From: Bacteroidota bacterium
GTDB taxonomy: Bacteria > Bacteroidota > Bacteroidia > Chitinophagales > Chitinophagaceae
Direction: 5' to 3'
Assembly: GCA_025363385.1 (NCBI GenBank)
Contig: JANYEA010000123.1
Span: 1 to 64,000, forward strand
Length of the DNA: 64,000 bases
Below the pieces are notes generated by a model. The model saw only the letters and a program-made list of their open reading frames with translations. It was not told the DNA's origin and searched no databases. This document shows, one piece after another, positions 24,211 to 33,364 of this stretch (positions are counted from its first letter, which is position 1; each line of letters starts with the position of its first letter). A program made the translations under genes and the position numbers.

Positions 24211-25032
24211 CTAGTAATAAGAACTGTTCAAGTGTGGGTTTGCTTTTTCTGCAGCTTCAATAATACTAAAATCAGACAATATCAAGGCCTGGTTTCTTTT
24301 TACACAAACGTCGTGTTCAAAATGCACAGAAGGCTTGCCATCGGCAGTTCTAACGGTCCATCCATCATCATCGGTATATACTTCTTTCACACCAAGATTT
24401 ATCATGGGTTCAATAGCTAGTACTAAATTTTCTTTCATCTTTGGGCCACTACCTCTCTTGCCATAGTTAGGAACCTGTGGGTCTTCGTGCAAGCTTTTGC
24501 CCAATCCATGACCAACTAATTCGCGCACCACCCCATAACCGTATTTGCGTTCGGTATGGTCTTGAATGGCAAAAGAAATATCACCGACGCGATTATTGAT
24601 CGTCGCTTTTTCGATGCCTTTGTATAATGACTCCTTGGTTACTTTAACCAATTGCAAAACCTCAGTGCTTACTTCTCCCAGAATAAAAGTATATGCATGA
24701 TCGCCATGCCAACCATTTAAAATCACACCCATATCGATTGAAACGATATCGCCATTTTTCAAGGGTTCATTATTGGGAAAACCGTGAACTACTACATCAT
24801 TTACAGATGCACAGATATGATGCGGATAACCACGATAATTAAAAAAAGAAGGGATGGCATTATTAGCCTTGCAAAAATCTGCACAGATTTTGTCGATGTC
24901 TAAAGTGGTCATTCCTGGTTTTAATACTTTTGCCACTTCCGTTAATGTTTTGCTCACCATTAACGCTGCTTCTTTCATTAAAGCAACTTCCGCTTCTGTT
25001 TTATAATAAATCATATTAGGTCTTCTGCTCAT
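24211..25032 (-). CDS. map: type I methionine aminopeptidase
   Basis: 273 residues in the track; the alternative ATG at 25014 (MIYYKTEAEVALMKEA) is the more typical start and gives 267. The metal ligands are recognisable: the aspartates in SIDMGV and HGDHAYTF, the histidine in VGHGLGKSLHEDP and the glutamates in LAIEPMINLG and HFEHDVCV. It removes the initiator methionine from new proteins. Placement after secY is normal, but a hairpin with a T-run lies just ahead of the start, and infA, rpmJ and the rest of the alpha operon do not follow. Confidence 0.95.
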   Translation of the reverse strand: MSRRPNMIYYKTEAEVALMKEAALMVSKTLTEVAKVLKPGMTTLDIDKICADFCKANNAIPSFFNYRGYPHHICASVNDVVVHGFPNNEPLKNGDIVSIDMGVILNGWHGDHAYTFILGEVSTEVLQLVKVTKESLYKGIEKATINNRVGDISFAIQDHTERKYGYGVVRELVGHGLGKSLHEDPQVPNYGKRGSGPKMKENLVLAIEPMINLGVKEVYTDDDGWTVRTADGKPSVHFEHDVCVKRNQALILSDFSIIEAAEKANPHLNSSYY

Positions 25033-25033
25033 G

Positions 25034-25074
25034 ATAAAAAAAATAAACCTGTCAGGCGGATGCCAGACAGGTTT
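25034..25074 (-). terminator. terminator or attenuator between secY and map
   Basis: AAACCTGTC (25045-25053) pairs perfectly with GACAGGTTT (25066-25074), and an inner GGC/GCC helps. The A-rich run to its left is a T-rich run on the minus strand and ends about two bases before the track start of map. It may end the ribosomal transcript or attenuate map. Confidence 0.8.
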
Positions 25075-25094
25075 ACTGATATCCTACAAACTAA

Positions 25095-26441
25095 TTAAAT
25101 AGTGGAAGTAGACACTGTTTGACGTCCTTGAACCCTACCGCTATTCATTAATCCATCATACTGACGCATTAATAAATGAGTTTCGATCTGTTGTAAAGTA
25201 TCTAAAATTACACCTACCATAATCAACAAAGAAGTTCCTCCGAAGAATGAACTGAAACCTTGTGTAACACCCAAACGTTGAGCGAAACCAGGCATGATAC
25301 CTACCAATGCTAAGAAAATAGCACCTGGTAAAGTAATCTTATCCATAATAGATCCGATATAATCTGCGGTAGGCTGACCAGGTTTTACACCAGGTACAAA
25401 ACCATTATTACGTTTTAAGTCTTCTGAAATTTGCTTAGGATTAAAAATCAAAGCAGTATACAAGAAGGTAAACCCAATTACCATTACAGAATAGATCACC
25501 ATATACCAAACATTGCTATGGTCGTTGAAAATTCGAACGATACCTTGAGCAGAGTCGATATTAGTGAAAGATACTAATGTAGGTAAGAACATAATTGCTT
25601 GCGCAAAGATGATCGGCATTACACCAGCACTATTTACTTTAACGGGTAAGAACTGGCGTGCACCACCAAACTGGCGGTTACCAATAATTTGTTTAGCGTA
25701 GTTCACTGGTATTTTACGTACCCCTTGAACCAGAATAATCAGGGCCATGATTACTGCAACTAGAATGGCAACTTCAATTAAGAAGATTAACAAACCACCG
25801 CCACCTTTTTGTTGTTTACTTTCAAATTCCTGAATCAGGTTTTGTGGAAGACGAGCAAGGATACCCACCATGATAATGATTGAAGTACCATTACCCAAAC
25901 CTTTATCTTGAATTTTTTCGCCCAACCACATTACAAACAGGGTACCTGCAGTTAAAGTAAGGATGGTAGAAAACCAGAAAAATGGTTTGTAAGCAACTAA
26001 GATTGCTTCCGCATAACCGGGGCTATTTAAATAACCCACATATGCTGCAGCTTGGAAAATGGTAACGATAACGGTTAGGTAACGTGTCCATTGGTTAATT
26101 TTTTTACGACCACTTTCACCTTCTTTCTGAACTTTTTGAAGTTGTGGAACCAAGATGGTCATCAACTGCATAAAGATAGAAGCGGAGATATAAGGCATGA
26201 TACCCAAGGCTAAGATAGAAGCCTGAGAGAATCCACCACCTGCGAACATGTCGAAGATCCCTAATAGGCCATTGCTTTTAGATGCTCGTTGAGCAGCTTC
26301 AATACCATTTGGATCCAGGCCAGGCAATACAATGTGGTTACCAATTCGATAGGTTAGAACGAGCGCCAATGTGATAATGATCTTATTGCGCAGCTCTTCG
26401 ATAGCCCAAATATTCTTTAAAGTCTGTACTAATTTTTTCAC
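25095..26441 (-). CDS. secY: preprotein translocase subunit SecY
   Basis: 448 residues with ten membrane spans. It starts with the cytoplasmic LKNIWAIEELRNKIIITLALVLTYRIGNHI helix region, split here by the first span. The plug region GIFDMFAGGGFSQASILALGIMPYISASI is typical, and the C5 loop carries the conserved basic patch near FNPKQISEDLKRN. It forms the SecYEG channel for protein export and membrane insertion. It is the last but one gene of the ribosomal run, 78 bp downstream of rplO. Complete. Confidence 0.97.
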   Translation of the reverse strand: MKKLVQTLKNIWAIEELRNKIIITLALVLTYRIGNHIVLPGLDPNGIEAAQRASKSNGLLGIFDMFAGGGFSQASILALGIMPYISASIFMQLMTILVPQLQKVQKEGESGRKKINQWTRYLTVIVTIFQAAAYVGYLNSPGYAEAILVAYKPFFWFSTILTLTAGTLFVMWLGEKIQDKGLGNGTSIIIMVGILARLPQNLIQEFESKQQKGGGGLLIFLIEVAILVAVIMALIILVQGVRKIPVNYAKQIIGNRQFGGARQFLPVKVNSAGVMPIIFAQAIMFLPTLVSFTNIDSAQGIVRIFNDHSNVWYMVIYSVMVIGFTFLYTALIFNPKQISEDLKRNNGFVPGVKPGQPTADYIGSIMDKITLPGAIFLALVGIMPGFAQRLGVTQGFSSFFGGTSLLIMVGVILDTLQQIETHLLMRQYDGLMNSGRVQGRQTVSTSTI

Positions 26442-26519
26442 TGATACCGTTTGTTAGAAGTTAATGCCTCAAAACCAAAAAAGACGCATCACCGATGCGT
26501 CTGGAAAGTTACAGTAAAA

Positions 26520-26969
26520 TTACTTTACTATTTCAACGCTTCCACCTGCAGCTTCAATTGTTGCTTTGGCTTTGTCGCTCAATTTGTTCACTTTAAAAGA
26601 AAGTTTTGCTTTCAATTCTCCAGTGGCAAGTATTTTTACTTTATCAGTTCTGCTGATCAAACCATTGATATAAAGGTTTTCAAGAGAGATCTCAGTGAAT
26701 CCGTATTTCTCAACCAATTGGTCGAGCTGACCCAGATTAAATACTTTATATTCTACGCGGTTAATGTTCTTGAAACCACGCTTAGGGATACGACGTTGAA
26801 TGGGCATCTGACCACCTTCGTGAGCCATTTTGCTTTTGTAACCTGCACGGCTCTGACCACCTTTGTTACCCTTCGTAGAAGTACCACCCTTACCAGATGC
26901 TTCACCTCTACCAATTCGGATTGCTTTGTGTACTGAACCAGCTGCTGGTTTTAATGTGTGTAATTTCAT
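26520..26969 (-). CDS. rplO: 50S ribosomal protein L15
   Basis: 149 residues. The Gly-rich N-terminal arm (RIGRGEASGKGGTSTKGNKG) reaches into the 23S rRNA, and the C-terminal globular part ends AKATIEAAGGSVEIVK, the L15 signature. It is a late assembly protein of the large subunit. A 135-bp spacer with a hairpin separates it from rpmD upstream, and secY follows. Confidence 0.97.
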   Translation of the reverse strand: MKLHTLKPAAGSVHKAIRIGRGEASGKGGTSTKGNKGGQSRAGYKSKMAHEGGQMPIQRRIPKRGFKNINRVEYKVFNLGQLDQLVEKYGFTEISLENLYINGLISRTDKVKILATGELKAKLSFKVNKLSDKAKATIEAAGGSVEIVK

Positions 26970-27043
26970 CTTAAATTGATTTTGTACTTATGCGGGGAAT
27001 CACCCCTCGCTTTAAAATTAAAAATTCAACAATAAAAATTAAA

Positions 27044-27091
27044 AATTAGGAAAGGCGCAAAAGTGGTTCACACTAAAGCTCTTTCCTAATT
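27044..27091 (-). promoter_or_regulatory. hairpin in the rpmD-rplO spacer
   Basis: AATTAGGAAAG (27044-27054) pairs perfectly with CTTTCCTAATT (27081-27091) around a 26-nt loop. It sits inside the operon, 14 nt after the rpmD stop. It could protect mRNA ends, attenuate transcription or bind a ribosomal protein; no role is proven. Confidence 0.5.
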
Positions 27092-27104
27092 CACATAATA
27101 ATTA

Positions 27105-27287
27105 CTATGCAATTTCTTCCACAGTTACTAGATGGCTAACTTTATTAACCATACCTAAAATTTGTGGAGTAGCTTCAACTTCTTTAGTAGCGTTCAACTT
27201 ATTCAAGCCAAGAGCTTGTAAAGTTAATTTCTGACGCTCTGGTCTGTCGATACCACTTTTAACTAATTTGATTCTAATCTTTTTCAT
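27105..27287 (-). CDS. rpmD: 50S ribosomal protein L30
   Basis: 60 residues, the normal bacterial length. [25 protein letters not shown] contains the L30 signature, and the C-terminal [17 protein letters not shown] completes the small alpha-beta fold. It binds 23S rRNA domain II. It lies 18 bp downstream of rpsE in the spc cluster. Confidence 0.95.
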   Translation of the reverse strand: MKKIRIKLVKSGIDRPERQKLTLQALGLNKLNATKEVEATPQILGMVNKVSHLVTVEEIA

Positions 27288-27305
27288 GGAATATTTTTTT
27301 CGGTA

Positions 27306-27827
27306 TTATCCGTTAAATACTTTCGATAATTTAACCGTACGAGTTTTTGCAACTTGTATGGGTTCTCTTAACAAACCTAAAGCTTTAATCGTTGCTTTAA
27401 CCACATTATGTGGGTTAGCAGAACCAAGGCTCTTAGCAAGAACGTCGGTAATACCTGCGCTTTCAAGAACTGCACGCATACTTCCTCCTGCAATTACACC
27501 CGCTCCGTGTGCAGCTGGCTTAATTAATACTTTGGCAGCACCTTCTTTAGCCCATTGTTCGTGCGGTATAGTACCGTGCATTACTGGAACTTTTGTAAGG
27601 TTCTTTTTAGCATCATCAATACCTTTAGCAATTGCTTCTTGTACTTCTTTCGCTTTACCTAATCCTTGGCCAACAACACCATTTCCGTTTCCTACTACTA
27701 CAAGAGCAGAGAAGCTGAAGGTACGTCCACCTTTTGTGGTTTTAACTACGCGGTTGATAGAAACTACTTTTTCTTTAAGTTCCATTTCACCACCGGCTTT
27801 TACCTTATTTACGTTTACTTTAGACAT
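27306..27827 (-). CDS. rpsE: 30S ribosomal protein S5
   Basis: 173 residues. The N-terminal double-stranded RNA-binding domain has [18 protein letters not shown] and [10 protein letters not shown], and the C-terminal domain has the loop [24 protein letters not shown]5 lines the mRNA entry channel and helps decoding accuracy. The VVKTTKGGR loop, in which ram mutations fall in other bacteria, looks ordinary. Confidence 0.97.
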   Translation of the reverse strand: MSKVNVNKVKAGGEMELKEKVVSINRVVKTTKGGRTFSFSALVVVGNGNGVVGQGLGKAKEVQEAIAKGIDDAKKNLTKVPVMHGTIPHEQWAKEGAAKVLIKPAAHGAGVIAGGSMRAVLESAGITDVLAKSLGSANPHNVVKATIKALGLLREPIQVAKTRTVKLSKVFNG

Positions 27828-27856
27828 TTATCTAACTATTAATTGTTGTTAGCAAA

Positions 27857-28210
27857 TTAAAATTGAAGACCAGCTTCTCTGGCACCATCCGCAACACTTT
27901 TCACGCGACCATGATATAAGTTACCACCTCTGTCGAAAACAACAGCGGCTAAACCTAATTCAATAGCTTTTCTAGCGATAGCTGCTCCTACTAATTTTGA
28001 TTTCTCAACCTTAGTAACTTTTTGAGCAACAATGTCTTTGTCTCTTGAAGAAGTAGCAGCCAATGTTACCGCATTATCGTCATCGATTAATTGTGCGTAG
28101 ATTTCAGCATTACTTCTAAAAACAGAAAGGCGTGGTTTAACTGCAGTACCTGCGATCTTCTTACGGATGCGGTATCTGATTTTTTGCCTTTGAACCAATT
28201 TAGAATTCAT
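27857..28210 (-). CDS. rplR: 50S ribosomal protein L18
   Basis: 117 residues. The basic N-terminus RQKIRYRIRKKIAGT and the conserved PRLSVFRSNAEIYAQLIDD motif identify L18, which binds 5S rRNA together with L5. The C-terminus has the usual VVFDRGGNLYHGRVKSVADGAREAG split over two helices. It lies 29 bp upstream of rpsE. Confidence 0.97.
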   Translation of the reverse strand: MNSKLVQRQKIRYRIRKKIAGTAVKPRLSVFRSNAEIYAQLIDDDNAVTLAATSSRDKDIVAQKVTKVEKSKLVGAAIARKAIELGLAAVVFDRGGNLYHGRVKSVADGAREAGLQF

Positions 28211-28225
28211 CTTATTTTATTTGTA

Positions 28226-28248
28226 CAGTTCCGATTCTGCCGGAACTG
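28226..28248 (-). promoter_or_regulatory. small hairpin in the rplF-rplR spacer
   Basis: CAGTTCCG (28226-28233) pairs perfectly with CGGAACTG (28241-28248) around a 7-nt loop, 15 nt from the rplR start. It lies in the 68-bp gap between rplF and rplR. Role unknown. Confidence 0.4.
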
Positions 28249-28278
28249 CTTGTTGATTATTTAGTTTCTTCCCAGCGA

Positions 28279-28833
28279 TTATTTACCAGCTGATTTACCT
28301 GCTTTTCTTCTTAAGATCTCCCCAGCATATTTCACACCTTTTCCTTTGTATGGTTCTGGTTTACGTAAGCTTCTTAATTTAGCAGCTACCTGTCCGATCA
28401 ATTGTTTATCAATACCTTCTAAGAAAATCTTAGGGTTCTGACCTTTTTCAGTTAAAGTTGTCACTTTCATTTCTGAAGGAACTTCAAAAATAATATTGTG
28501 AGAATAACCTAAAGCCAGATCCAATGTGTTACCAGTGTTTACTGCTTTATAACCTACCCCTACTAATTCAAGATCTCTTTTGTAACCTTCAGTAACACCT
28601 TTCACCATGTTACTTACTAATGAACGGTATAAGCCGTGCATAGCGCGGTGACGAATTTGATCTGTAGGACGTTTTAATTCCATTTGACCAGCTGTGATCT
28701 CAACAGTGATATCTCTATCCACTTCTTGCGTTAAAGTTCCTTTCGGCCCTTTCACAGTGATGGTATTGTCAGCAGAAACCGTAATGGTTACTCCTGCGGG
28801 TATTTCTACCGGTTTTTTTCCAATTCTAGACAT
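28279..28833 (-). CDS. rplF: 50S ribosomal protein L6
   Basis: 184 residues in two repeated alpha-beta domains. SRIGKKPVEIPAGV opens the protein, and the C-terminal signature is EPYKGKGVKYAGE. L6 sits near the factor-binding centre and contacts EF-G and EF-Tu. The gap of 108 bp to the upstream rpsH is longer than most in this operon. Confidence 0.97.
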   Translation of the reverse strand: MSRIGKKPVEIPAGVTITVSADNTITVKGPKGTLTQEVDRDITVEITAGQMELKRPTDQIRHRAMHGLYRSLVSNMVKGVTEGYKRDLELVGVGYKAVNTGNTLDLALGYSHNIIFEVPSEMKVTTLTEKGQNPKIFLEGIDKQLIGQVAAKLRSLRKPEPYKGKGVKYAGEILRRKAGKSAGK

Positions 28834-28941
28834 AGTCGTTTCAAATTAATTTTTAAGAAATCCCAATCCGTGTTCAGCTCCGACTAAAAGCTTAATTGTC
28901 AGATCAGCTTTATAATAGAAAGCACAAGGCTTTATATTGTA

Positions 28942-29340
28942 TTAATAGATGTGGCACAATACCTCACCACCAACATTCTCAGCTTTAGCTTGCTTATCTG
29001 TGATTACCCCTTTTGAAGTACTCAAGATGGCTACACCCAAACCGTTAATTACGCGTTTGATTTCTGCAGGTTTTGCGTATTGACGTAAACCTGGACGGCT
29101 AATTCTTTCCAAGGCACGGATAGCAGGCTGTTTAGTTGTTGGATCGTATTTTAATGCGATCTTGATCAACCCTTGCTTGTTATCTTCTTCAAACTTGTAC
29201 TTCAGGATATAACCTTGCTCGTACAAGATTTCAGTCATGCGCTTTTTCAGGTTGGAAGCAGGGATCTCAACGATTCTGTGACCAGCCAACTGAGCGTTAC
29301 GAATTCTGGTTAAGAAGTCTGCTATAGGATCAGTTACCAT
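28942..29340 (-). CDS. rpsH: 30S ribosomal protein S8
   Basis: 132 residues. It starts VTDPIADFLTRIRNAQ and ends with the S8 signature STSKGVITDKQAKAENVGGE plus VLCHIY. S8 binds helix 21 of 16S rRNA. In enteric bacteria it also represses the spc operon by binding an RNA mimic near rplE; no such site was identified here. Confidence 0.97.
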   Translation of the reverse strand: MVTDPIADFLTRIRNAQLAGHRIVEIPASNLKKRMTEILYEQGYILKYKFEEDNKQGLIKIALKYDPTTKQPAIRALERISRPGLRQYAKPAEIKRVINGLGVAILSTSKGVITDKQAKAENVGGEVLCHIY

Positions 29341-29399
29341 ATTTGTATAATTAAATCAGTTCTAAATTTTGTTTGCTAATACCCCTGAAGGGATAAAAG

Positions 29400-29669
29400 T
29401 TACCAGCTTGCTTTTTTAACACCTGGAATCATTCCGTTCAAAGCCATATCGCGGAACATGATCCTTGATAAGCCGAAGTATCTGATATATCCTCTCGGAC
29501 GGCCCGTTAATTGACAACGATTTTTTAAACGAACGGGTGATGAATTTTTTGGAAGTAAATCCAAGCCTGCGTAGTCACCCGCTTCTTTTAAAGCTGCTCT
29601 TTTAGTTGCAAATTTTGCAACCATAGCTTCACGCTTTCTTTGTCTGGCTTTTACTGATTCTTTTGCCAT
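29400..29669 (-). CDS. rpsN: 30S ribosomal protein S14
   Basis: 89 residues of the long, zinc-free type: the zinc CxxC pairs of the short form are missing, and [20 protein letters not shown] carries the conserved motif. The C-terminus is [11 protein letters not shown]. It assembles late into the small-subunit head. It lies 6 bp downstream of rplE and 59 bp upstream of rpsH. Confidence 0.96.
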   Translation of the reverse strand: MAKESVKARQRKREAMVAKFATKRAALKEAGDYAGLDLLPKNSSPVRLKNRCQLTGRPRGYIRYFGLSRIMFRDMALNGMIPGVKKASW

Positions 29670-29675
29670 GTTATA

Positions 29676-30251
29676 TTAGTTATTATCTTTTTTGATGTTT
29701 TTGAAAGGCATTCCTAACTCTTTCAACAATTCGTATGCTTCTTCGTTTGTATTTGCAGTGGTTACAAAAGTGATATCTAAACCAGTAATCTTGTTCACTT
29801 TATCGATATCGATTTCAGGGAAAATGATTTGTTCAGTAACACCTAATGTATAGTTTCCACGACCATCAAATGCTTTATCAGATATTCCTTTAAAGTCACG
29901 TACACGTGGCAATGAAACAGATACCAGGCGGTCTAAGAATTCAAACATTTTTTCGCCTCTCAAAGTTACGCGAGCACCAATTGGCATACCCTTACGTAAT
30001 TTGAAGTTTGATACGTCTTTCTTAGAGATTGTAGGAACTGCTTTCTGACCAGTGATCATGTTAAGCTCTTCTACAGCAATATCCACTAATTTCTTATCAG
30101 TCACGGCGCCATTCACACCACGGTTGATACAAATTTTTTCCAACTTAGGAGTTTGCATTACACTTTTGTAAGAAAACTTCTTCATTAAAGCAGGTATAAC
30201 CTCTTTGGTATACTTATCTGCTAATCTCGGAGTGTATTTAGTAGTACTCAT
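29676..30251 (-). CDS. rplE: 50S ribosomal protein L5
   Basis: 191 residues. [19 protein letters not shown] and the loop [15 protein letters not shown] identify L5, which carries 5S rRNA into the central protuberance and contacts S13 and the P-site tRNA. The C-terminus reads [21 protein letters not shown]. The first base of its ATG is shared with the last base of the rplX stop codon (1-bp overlap). Confidence 0.97.
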   Translation of the reverse strand: MSTTKYTPRLADKYTKEVIPALMKKFSYKSVMQTPKLEKICINRGVNGAVTDKKLVDIAVEELNMITGQKAVPTISKKDVSNFKLRKGMPIGARVTLRGEKMFEFLDRLVSVSLPRVRDFKGISDKAFDGRGNYTLGVTEQIIFPEIDIDKVNKITGLDITFVTTANTNEEAYELLKELGMPFKNIKKDNN

Positions 30252-30589
30252 TATTTGATTACCTCCCCTGATTTTTTAGATATACGAACTAATTTTCCGT
30301 TTTCCCTTGTACGGGTAACTTTGGTTGGAGCACTTGTTTTGGCATCCCACAACTGTACGTTGCTGATGTTAATAGCTGCTTCCTTTTTAACGATGCCACC
30401 TTTGGTATTTGCTGCAGATGGCTTAGTATGTTTTGTTACAATACTAACTCCTTCTACTACCACGCGACCTTTGTCGATGATCACTTCCAACACTTTACGG
30501 GGCTTTGTTAAGTCCTTGTCATCTCCAGCAATCACCACTACGGTATCGCCTTTCTTGATGTTGTATTTGGGTTTGAATCTGTTACTCAT
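30251..30589 (-). CDS. rplX: 50S ribosomal protein L24
   Basis: 112 residues. The KOW motif is [16 protein letters not shown] near the N-terminus, followed by [21 protein letters not shown]24 starts assembly of the large subunit at the 5' end of 23S rRNA. It overlaps rplE by one base, a usual coupling in spc operons. Confidence 0.97.
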   Translation of the reverse strand: MSNRFKPKYNIKKGDTVVVIAGDDKDLTKPRKVLEVIIDKGRVVVEGVSIVTKHTKPSAANTKGGIVKKEAAINISNVQLWDAKTSAPTKVTRTRENGKLVRISKKSGEVIK

Positions 30590-30645
30590 TATTATATGCT
30601 TAAAGCTGTATGCTAGGCGTTAAACGCTTAACTAAATAATTTTTA

Positions 30646-31014
30646 TTACAATACTTCAGGAGCCAAAGAGATAATCTTCATATATCCTGCATCACGTAAC
30701 TCACGAGCTACTGGACCGAATATACGAGTACCGCGAGGCTCGTCAGAATTGTTTAACAATACAACTGCGTTGTCATCGAAACGGATATAAGAACCGTCCT
30801 TACGACGCAATTTGTTTTTGGTACGAACGATAACTGCTTTTGAAACAGTACCTTTCTTAACAGCACTTGCCGGGATAGCCGCTTTTACGCTCACTACAAT
30901 TCTATCACCAATTTTGGCATAATCCTGACCGCTGTTCCCAAGTACTCTGATACATAGCACTTCTTTAGCGCCACTATTATCAGCTACATTTAATCTGCTT
31001 TCTTGCTGGATCAT
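30646..31014 (-). CDS. rplN: 50S ribosomal protein L14
   Basis: 122 residues, exactly the common length. [19 protein letters not shown] at the N-terminus and [13 protein letters not shown] near the C-terminus are diagnostic. L14 forms an intersubunit bridge. It is separated from rpsQ by 102 bp, another rather long internal gap. Confidence 0.97.
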   Translation of the reverse strand: MIQQESRLNVADNSGAKEVLCIRVLGNSGQDYAKIGDRIVVSVKAAIPASAVKKGTVSKAVIVRTKNKLRRKDGSYIRFDDNAVVLLNNSDEPRGTRIFGPVARELRDAGYMKIISLAPEVL

Positions 31015-31116
31015 TTTTTTAAACTTTTTGCTAGGGACTTTTGGTCCGGAGCATTTACAGAATTTTTTTTCAGAGGCTTTTGCAATTATCGAAACCGCAT
31101 TAGCATGTAAAACTAA

Positions 31117-31374
31117 TTACTTAGCTTTTTCAACAACTTCAACAAGTCTCCAGCGCTTAGTCTTGCTCAATGGACGAGTTTCCATGATCTTAACTACATC
31201 ACCGATACCACACTCACTCTTTTCGTCATGAGCGTGAAACTTAGTTGTTTTCTTTACGAACTTTCCGTAGATCGGGTGTTTAACTTTTCTTTCAACTGCT
31301 ACTGTGATAGTTTTATCCATCTTGTCGCTAGTTACAACGCCGATCCTCGTTTTGCGCAAATTTCTTTCTTCCAT
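31117..31374 (-). CDS. rpsQ: 30S ribosomal protein S17
   Basis: 85 residues of OB fold. [20 protein letters not shown] and [19 protein letters not shown] contain the S17 signature, and [18 protein letters not shown] the second conserved block. S17 binds early to the 5' domain of 16S rRNA. It lies 17 bp downstream of rpmC. Confidence 0.97.
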   Translation of the reverse strand: MEERNLRKTRIGVVTSDKMDKTITVAVERKVKHPIYGKFVKKTTKFHAHDEKSECGIGDVVKIMETRPLSKTKRWRLVEVVEKAK

Positions 31375-31391
31375 TACTTAACTTTTATGGT

Positions 31392-31607
31392 TTAGATACC
31401 CATTTCTTTTTTCTTCAATTCCGTTTGTAAACGGGCGATGTCTCTTCTTAAACCACGAATATTCATCGGGTTTTCCAGTGGAGAGATAGCATGAGCGAAC
31501 TCAAGCTTCTTTAGTCTCAACTGATCTTCAGAGATCTTAGCTTTCAGATCTGAAACGTTCAGCTCTTTTACGCTTTTGTTAAAATCGTATGTTTGTTTGT
31601 TTGCCAT
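31392..31607 (-). CDS. rpmC: 50S ribosomal protein L29
   Basis: 71 residues forming a two-helix hairpin. VSDLKAKISEDQLRLKKL is close to the family pattern, and RGLRRDIARLQTELKKKE is the second helix. L29 lies beside L23 at the polypeptide exit. A normal-length copy between rplP and rpsQ. Confidence 0.94.
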   Translation of the reverse strand: MANKQTYDFNKSVKELNVSDLKAKISEDQLRLKKLEFAHAISPLENPMNIRGLRRDIARLQTELKKKEMGI

Positions 31608-31625
31608 TGCAAATTCGTTTTTTGA

Positions 31626-32045
31626 TTAAGCTTGCAAATCTCTTCTTACACAGAATTTGGTTGCAATTGGTAATTTCTGTGCTGCTAGTTCCATAGCTTC
31701 TTTAGCAGTTGCTTCAGTAACACCGTCACATTCGAAGATGATACGACCTGGTTCAACTACTGCTGCCCAGAATTCAGGGTTACCTTTACCTTTACCCATC
31801 CTTACATCGGCAGGTTTGCGGGTAATGATTTTGTCAGGGAATACGCGGATCCACACATTACCTTCTCTTTTCATTGCACGGGTCATTGCCTGACGAGCTG
31901 ATTCAATCTGACGGTTTGTTAACCAGATTGGTTCGAGCGCTTTCAAAGCAAAAGAACCGAAAGAAATAGTAGTGCCACGCTTTGCTACTTCGCGAATGCG
32001 GCCTTTCTGCTGTTTCCTATGTTTACTTCTTTTAGGTTGTAACAT
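31626..32045 (-). CDS. rplP: 50S ribosomal protein L16
   Basis: 139 residues. [16 protein letters not shown] opens the protein. The conserved [20 protein letters not shown] block carries the arginine that is hydroxylated in some bacteria. L16 helps place the A-site tRNA near the peptidyl transferase centre. It lies 18 bp upstream of rpmC and 97 bp downstream of rpsC. Confidence 0.97.
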   Translation of the reverse strand: MLQPKRSKHRKQQKGRIREVAKRGTTISFGSFALKALEPIWLTNRQIESARQAMTRAMKREGNVWIRVFPDKIITRKPADVRMGKGKGNPEFWAAVVEPGRIIFECDGVTEATAKEAMELAAQKLPIATKFCVRRDLQA

Positions 32046-32142
32046 TTTGATTTTGTTTTTTGGATGACTGTTGCTTTTAACAGCTTCAGTGATTCAACTT
32101 TATTTACTATCGGTATCCATAACCGGAAACCAGTACCTTAAA

Positions 32143-32952
32143 TTATCTTCTGTTGTCTCTTCCGCCGCCAGCGTTTCCACCACGGTTATCACCACCTCTG
32201 CCACCTCGATCTCCACCACCTCTTCTGTCGTCTCTTCTATCGCCACCTGGTCTTCTTTCTTCACCTGGTCTTCTATCGCTCATATCTTTTCCACCAACAA
32301 AATTCGGGTTCAATTCACGCTTACCTAATACTTCACCTTTACAGATCCATACTTTGATACCGATTTTACCATATACTGTTTGTGCAAACACATTAGCGTA
32401 GTCAATATCCATACGGAAAGTATGCAAAGGAACACGGCCTTGTTTGAATTCTTCTGAACGGGCAATCTCAGCACCACCTAAACGGCCGCTTAATTTTACC
32501 TTGATACCTTCAGCTCCCATACGAAGGGTAGAAGCTACCGCCATTTTAGTGGCACGTTTAAAGTTGATACGGTTTTCGATTTGACGAGCGATAGTGTCTC
32601 CTACGATATTCGCATCCAATTCAGGACGACGTATCTCAAGGATGTTTATCTGAACATCTTCTTTACCAGTCAATTTTTTCAACTCTTCTTTGATACGGTC
32701 TACTTCTCCACCGCCTTTACCGATAATAATACCTGGCTTAGACGTGTGAATTGTTACGATCAATTTTCCGAGGGTACGCTCGATTACAATCTTTGCGATA
32801 CCACCTTTGTTGATACGGGCATTCAAGTAAGTACGGATCTTATGATCCTCAATCAACTTCGATGCGTAGTCTTTCTTGCTACCATACCAGTTGCTTTCCC
32901 ATCCGCGGATGATACCTAACCTGTTACCAATTGGATTTGCTTTCTGACCCAT
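32143..32952 (-). CDS. rpsC: 30S ribosomal protein S3 with Gly/Arg-rich C-terminal tail
   Basis: 269 residues; S3 is usually 210-240. Residues 1-222 hold the normal domains: [17 protein letters not shown], a KH domain with the [14 protein letters not shown] loop, and the C-terminal signature around [20 protein letters not shown]. From about residue 224 a 46-residue low-complexity tail consists of Arg, Gly, Asp and Asn ([19 protein letters not shown] and RGG-like units). S3 forms the mRNA entry pore, so a flexible cationic tail there could bind mRNA. Extended basic tails on S3 occur in some other Bacteroidota, from memory. Confidence 0.96.
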   Translation of the reverse strand: MGQKANPIGNRLGIIRGWESNWYGSKKDYASKLIEDHKIRTYLNARINKGGIAKIVIERTLGKLIVTIHTSKPGIIIGKGGGEVDRIKEELKKLTGKEDVQINILEIRRPELDANIVGDTIARQIENRINFKRATKMAVASTLRMGAEGIKVKLSGRLGGAEIARSEEFKQGRVPLHTFRMDIDYANVFAQTVYGKIGIKVWICKGEVLGKRELNPNFVGGKDMSDRRPGEERRPGGDRRDDRRGGGDRGGRGGDNRGGNAGGGRDNRR

Positions 32953-32967
32953 ATAATGGTTTTACAA

Positions 32968-33312
32968 TTAGTTTTTAGAATCTACTATTAATGTTACATG
33001 GTTGCTGCGCTTACGAACTCTGTAGCCACGACCTTGAGGTGCAGGGCGCATCCGTTTTAAAACACGACCACCATCTACGAATATTGTTTTTACTACCAGG
33101 CTGCTGTCAGCTGCGCTTTCGCCGCTATTCTTTTGCTCCCAGTTGTTAATGGCACTCTTCAGCAATTTTGCTAAAGGTGTTGCATTATGTTGTGGGTGAT
33201 GTTCCAGAATGGCCAAAGCTTTTTCCACTTCCATGCCACGGATCACATCGGCCAGCAAACGCATTTTGCGTGGACCTGTAGGATAATTGTTCAGTTTAGC
33301 TACTGCTTCCAT
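32968..33312 (-). CDS. rplV: 50S ribosomal protein L22
   Basis: 114 residues. The helical N-terminus [18 protein letters not shown] and the extended loop ending [19 protein letters not shown] identify L22, whose loop lines the exit tunnel next to L4. Macrolide resistance changes fall in that loop in other bacteria; the sequence here looks like a wild type. It is 15 bp upstream of rpsC. Confidence 0.97.
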   Translation of the reverse strand: MEAVAKLNNYPTGPRKMRLLADVIRGMEVEKALAILEHHPQHNATPLAKLLKSAINNWEQKNSGESAADSSLVVKTIFVDGGRVLKRMRPAPQGRGYRVRKRSNHVTLIVDSKN

Positions 33313-33364
33313 TTTCTTTTAGTTTCTTATTTGAGATCCCTCTTTTGAAGTGATCAAAAATGAT

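Noticed and set aside
26451-26936. 161-residue plus-strand ORF opposite rplO
   Set aside because: rplO on the other strand is complete and certain; the shadow's composition is that of reverse-complemented ribosomal protein sequence.
27017-27050. AAAATT-type repeats in the rpmD-rplO spacer
   Set aside because: Simple A/T-rich sequence without regular period; not a CRISPR or tandem array.
27268-27852. 194-residue plus-strand ORF opposite rpsE
   Set aside because: Long only because S5 has few reverse-strand stops; no domain or start context supports it.
32153-32401. Plus-strand Pro-rich ORF opposite rpsC
   Set aside because: It is the antisense of the Gly/Arg-rich S3 tail; Pro repeats are the mirror of Gly codons.
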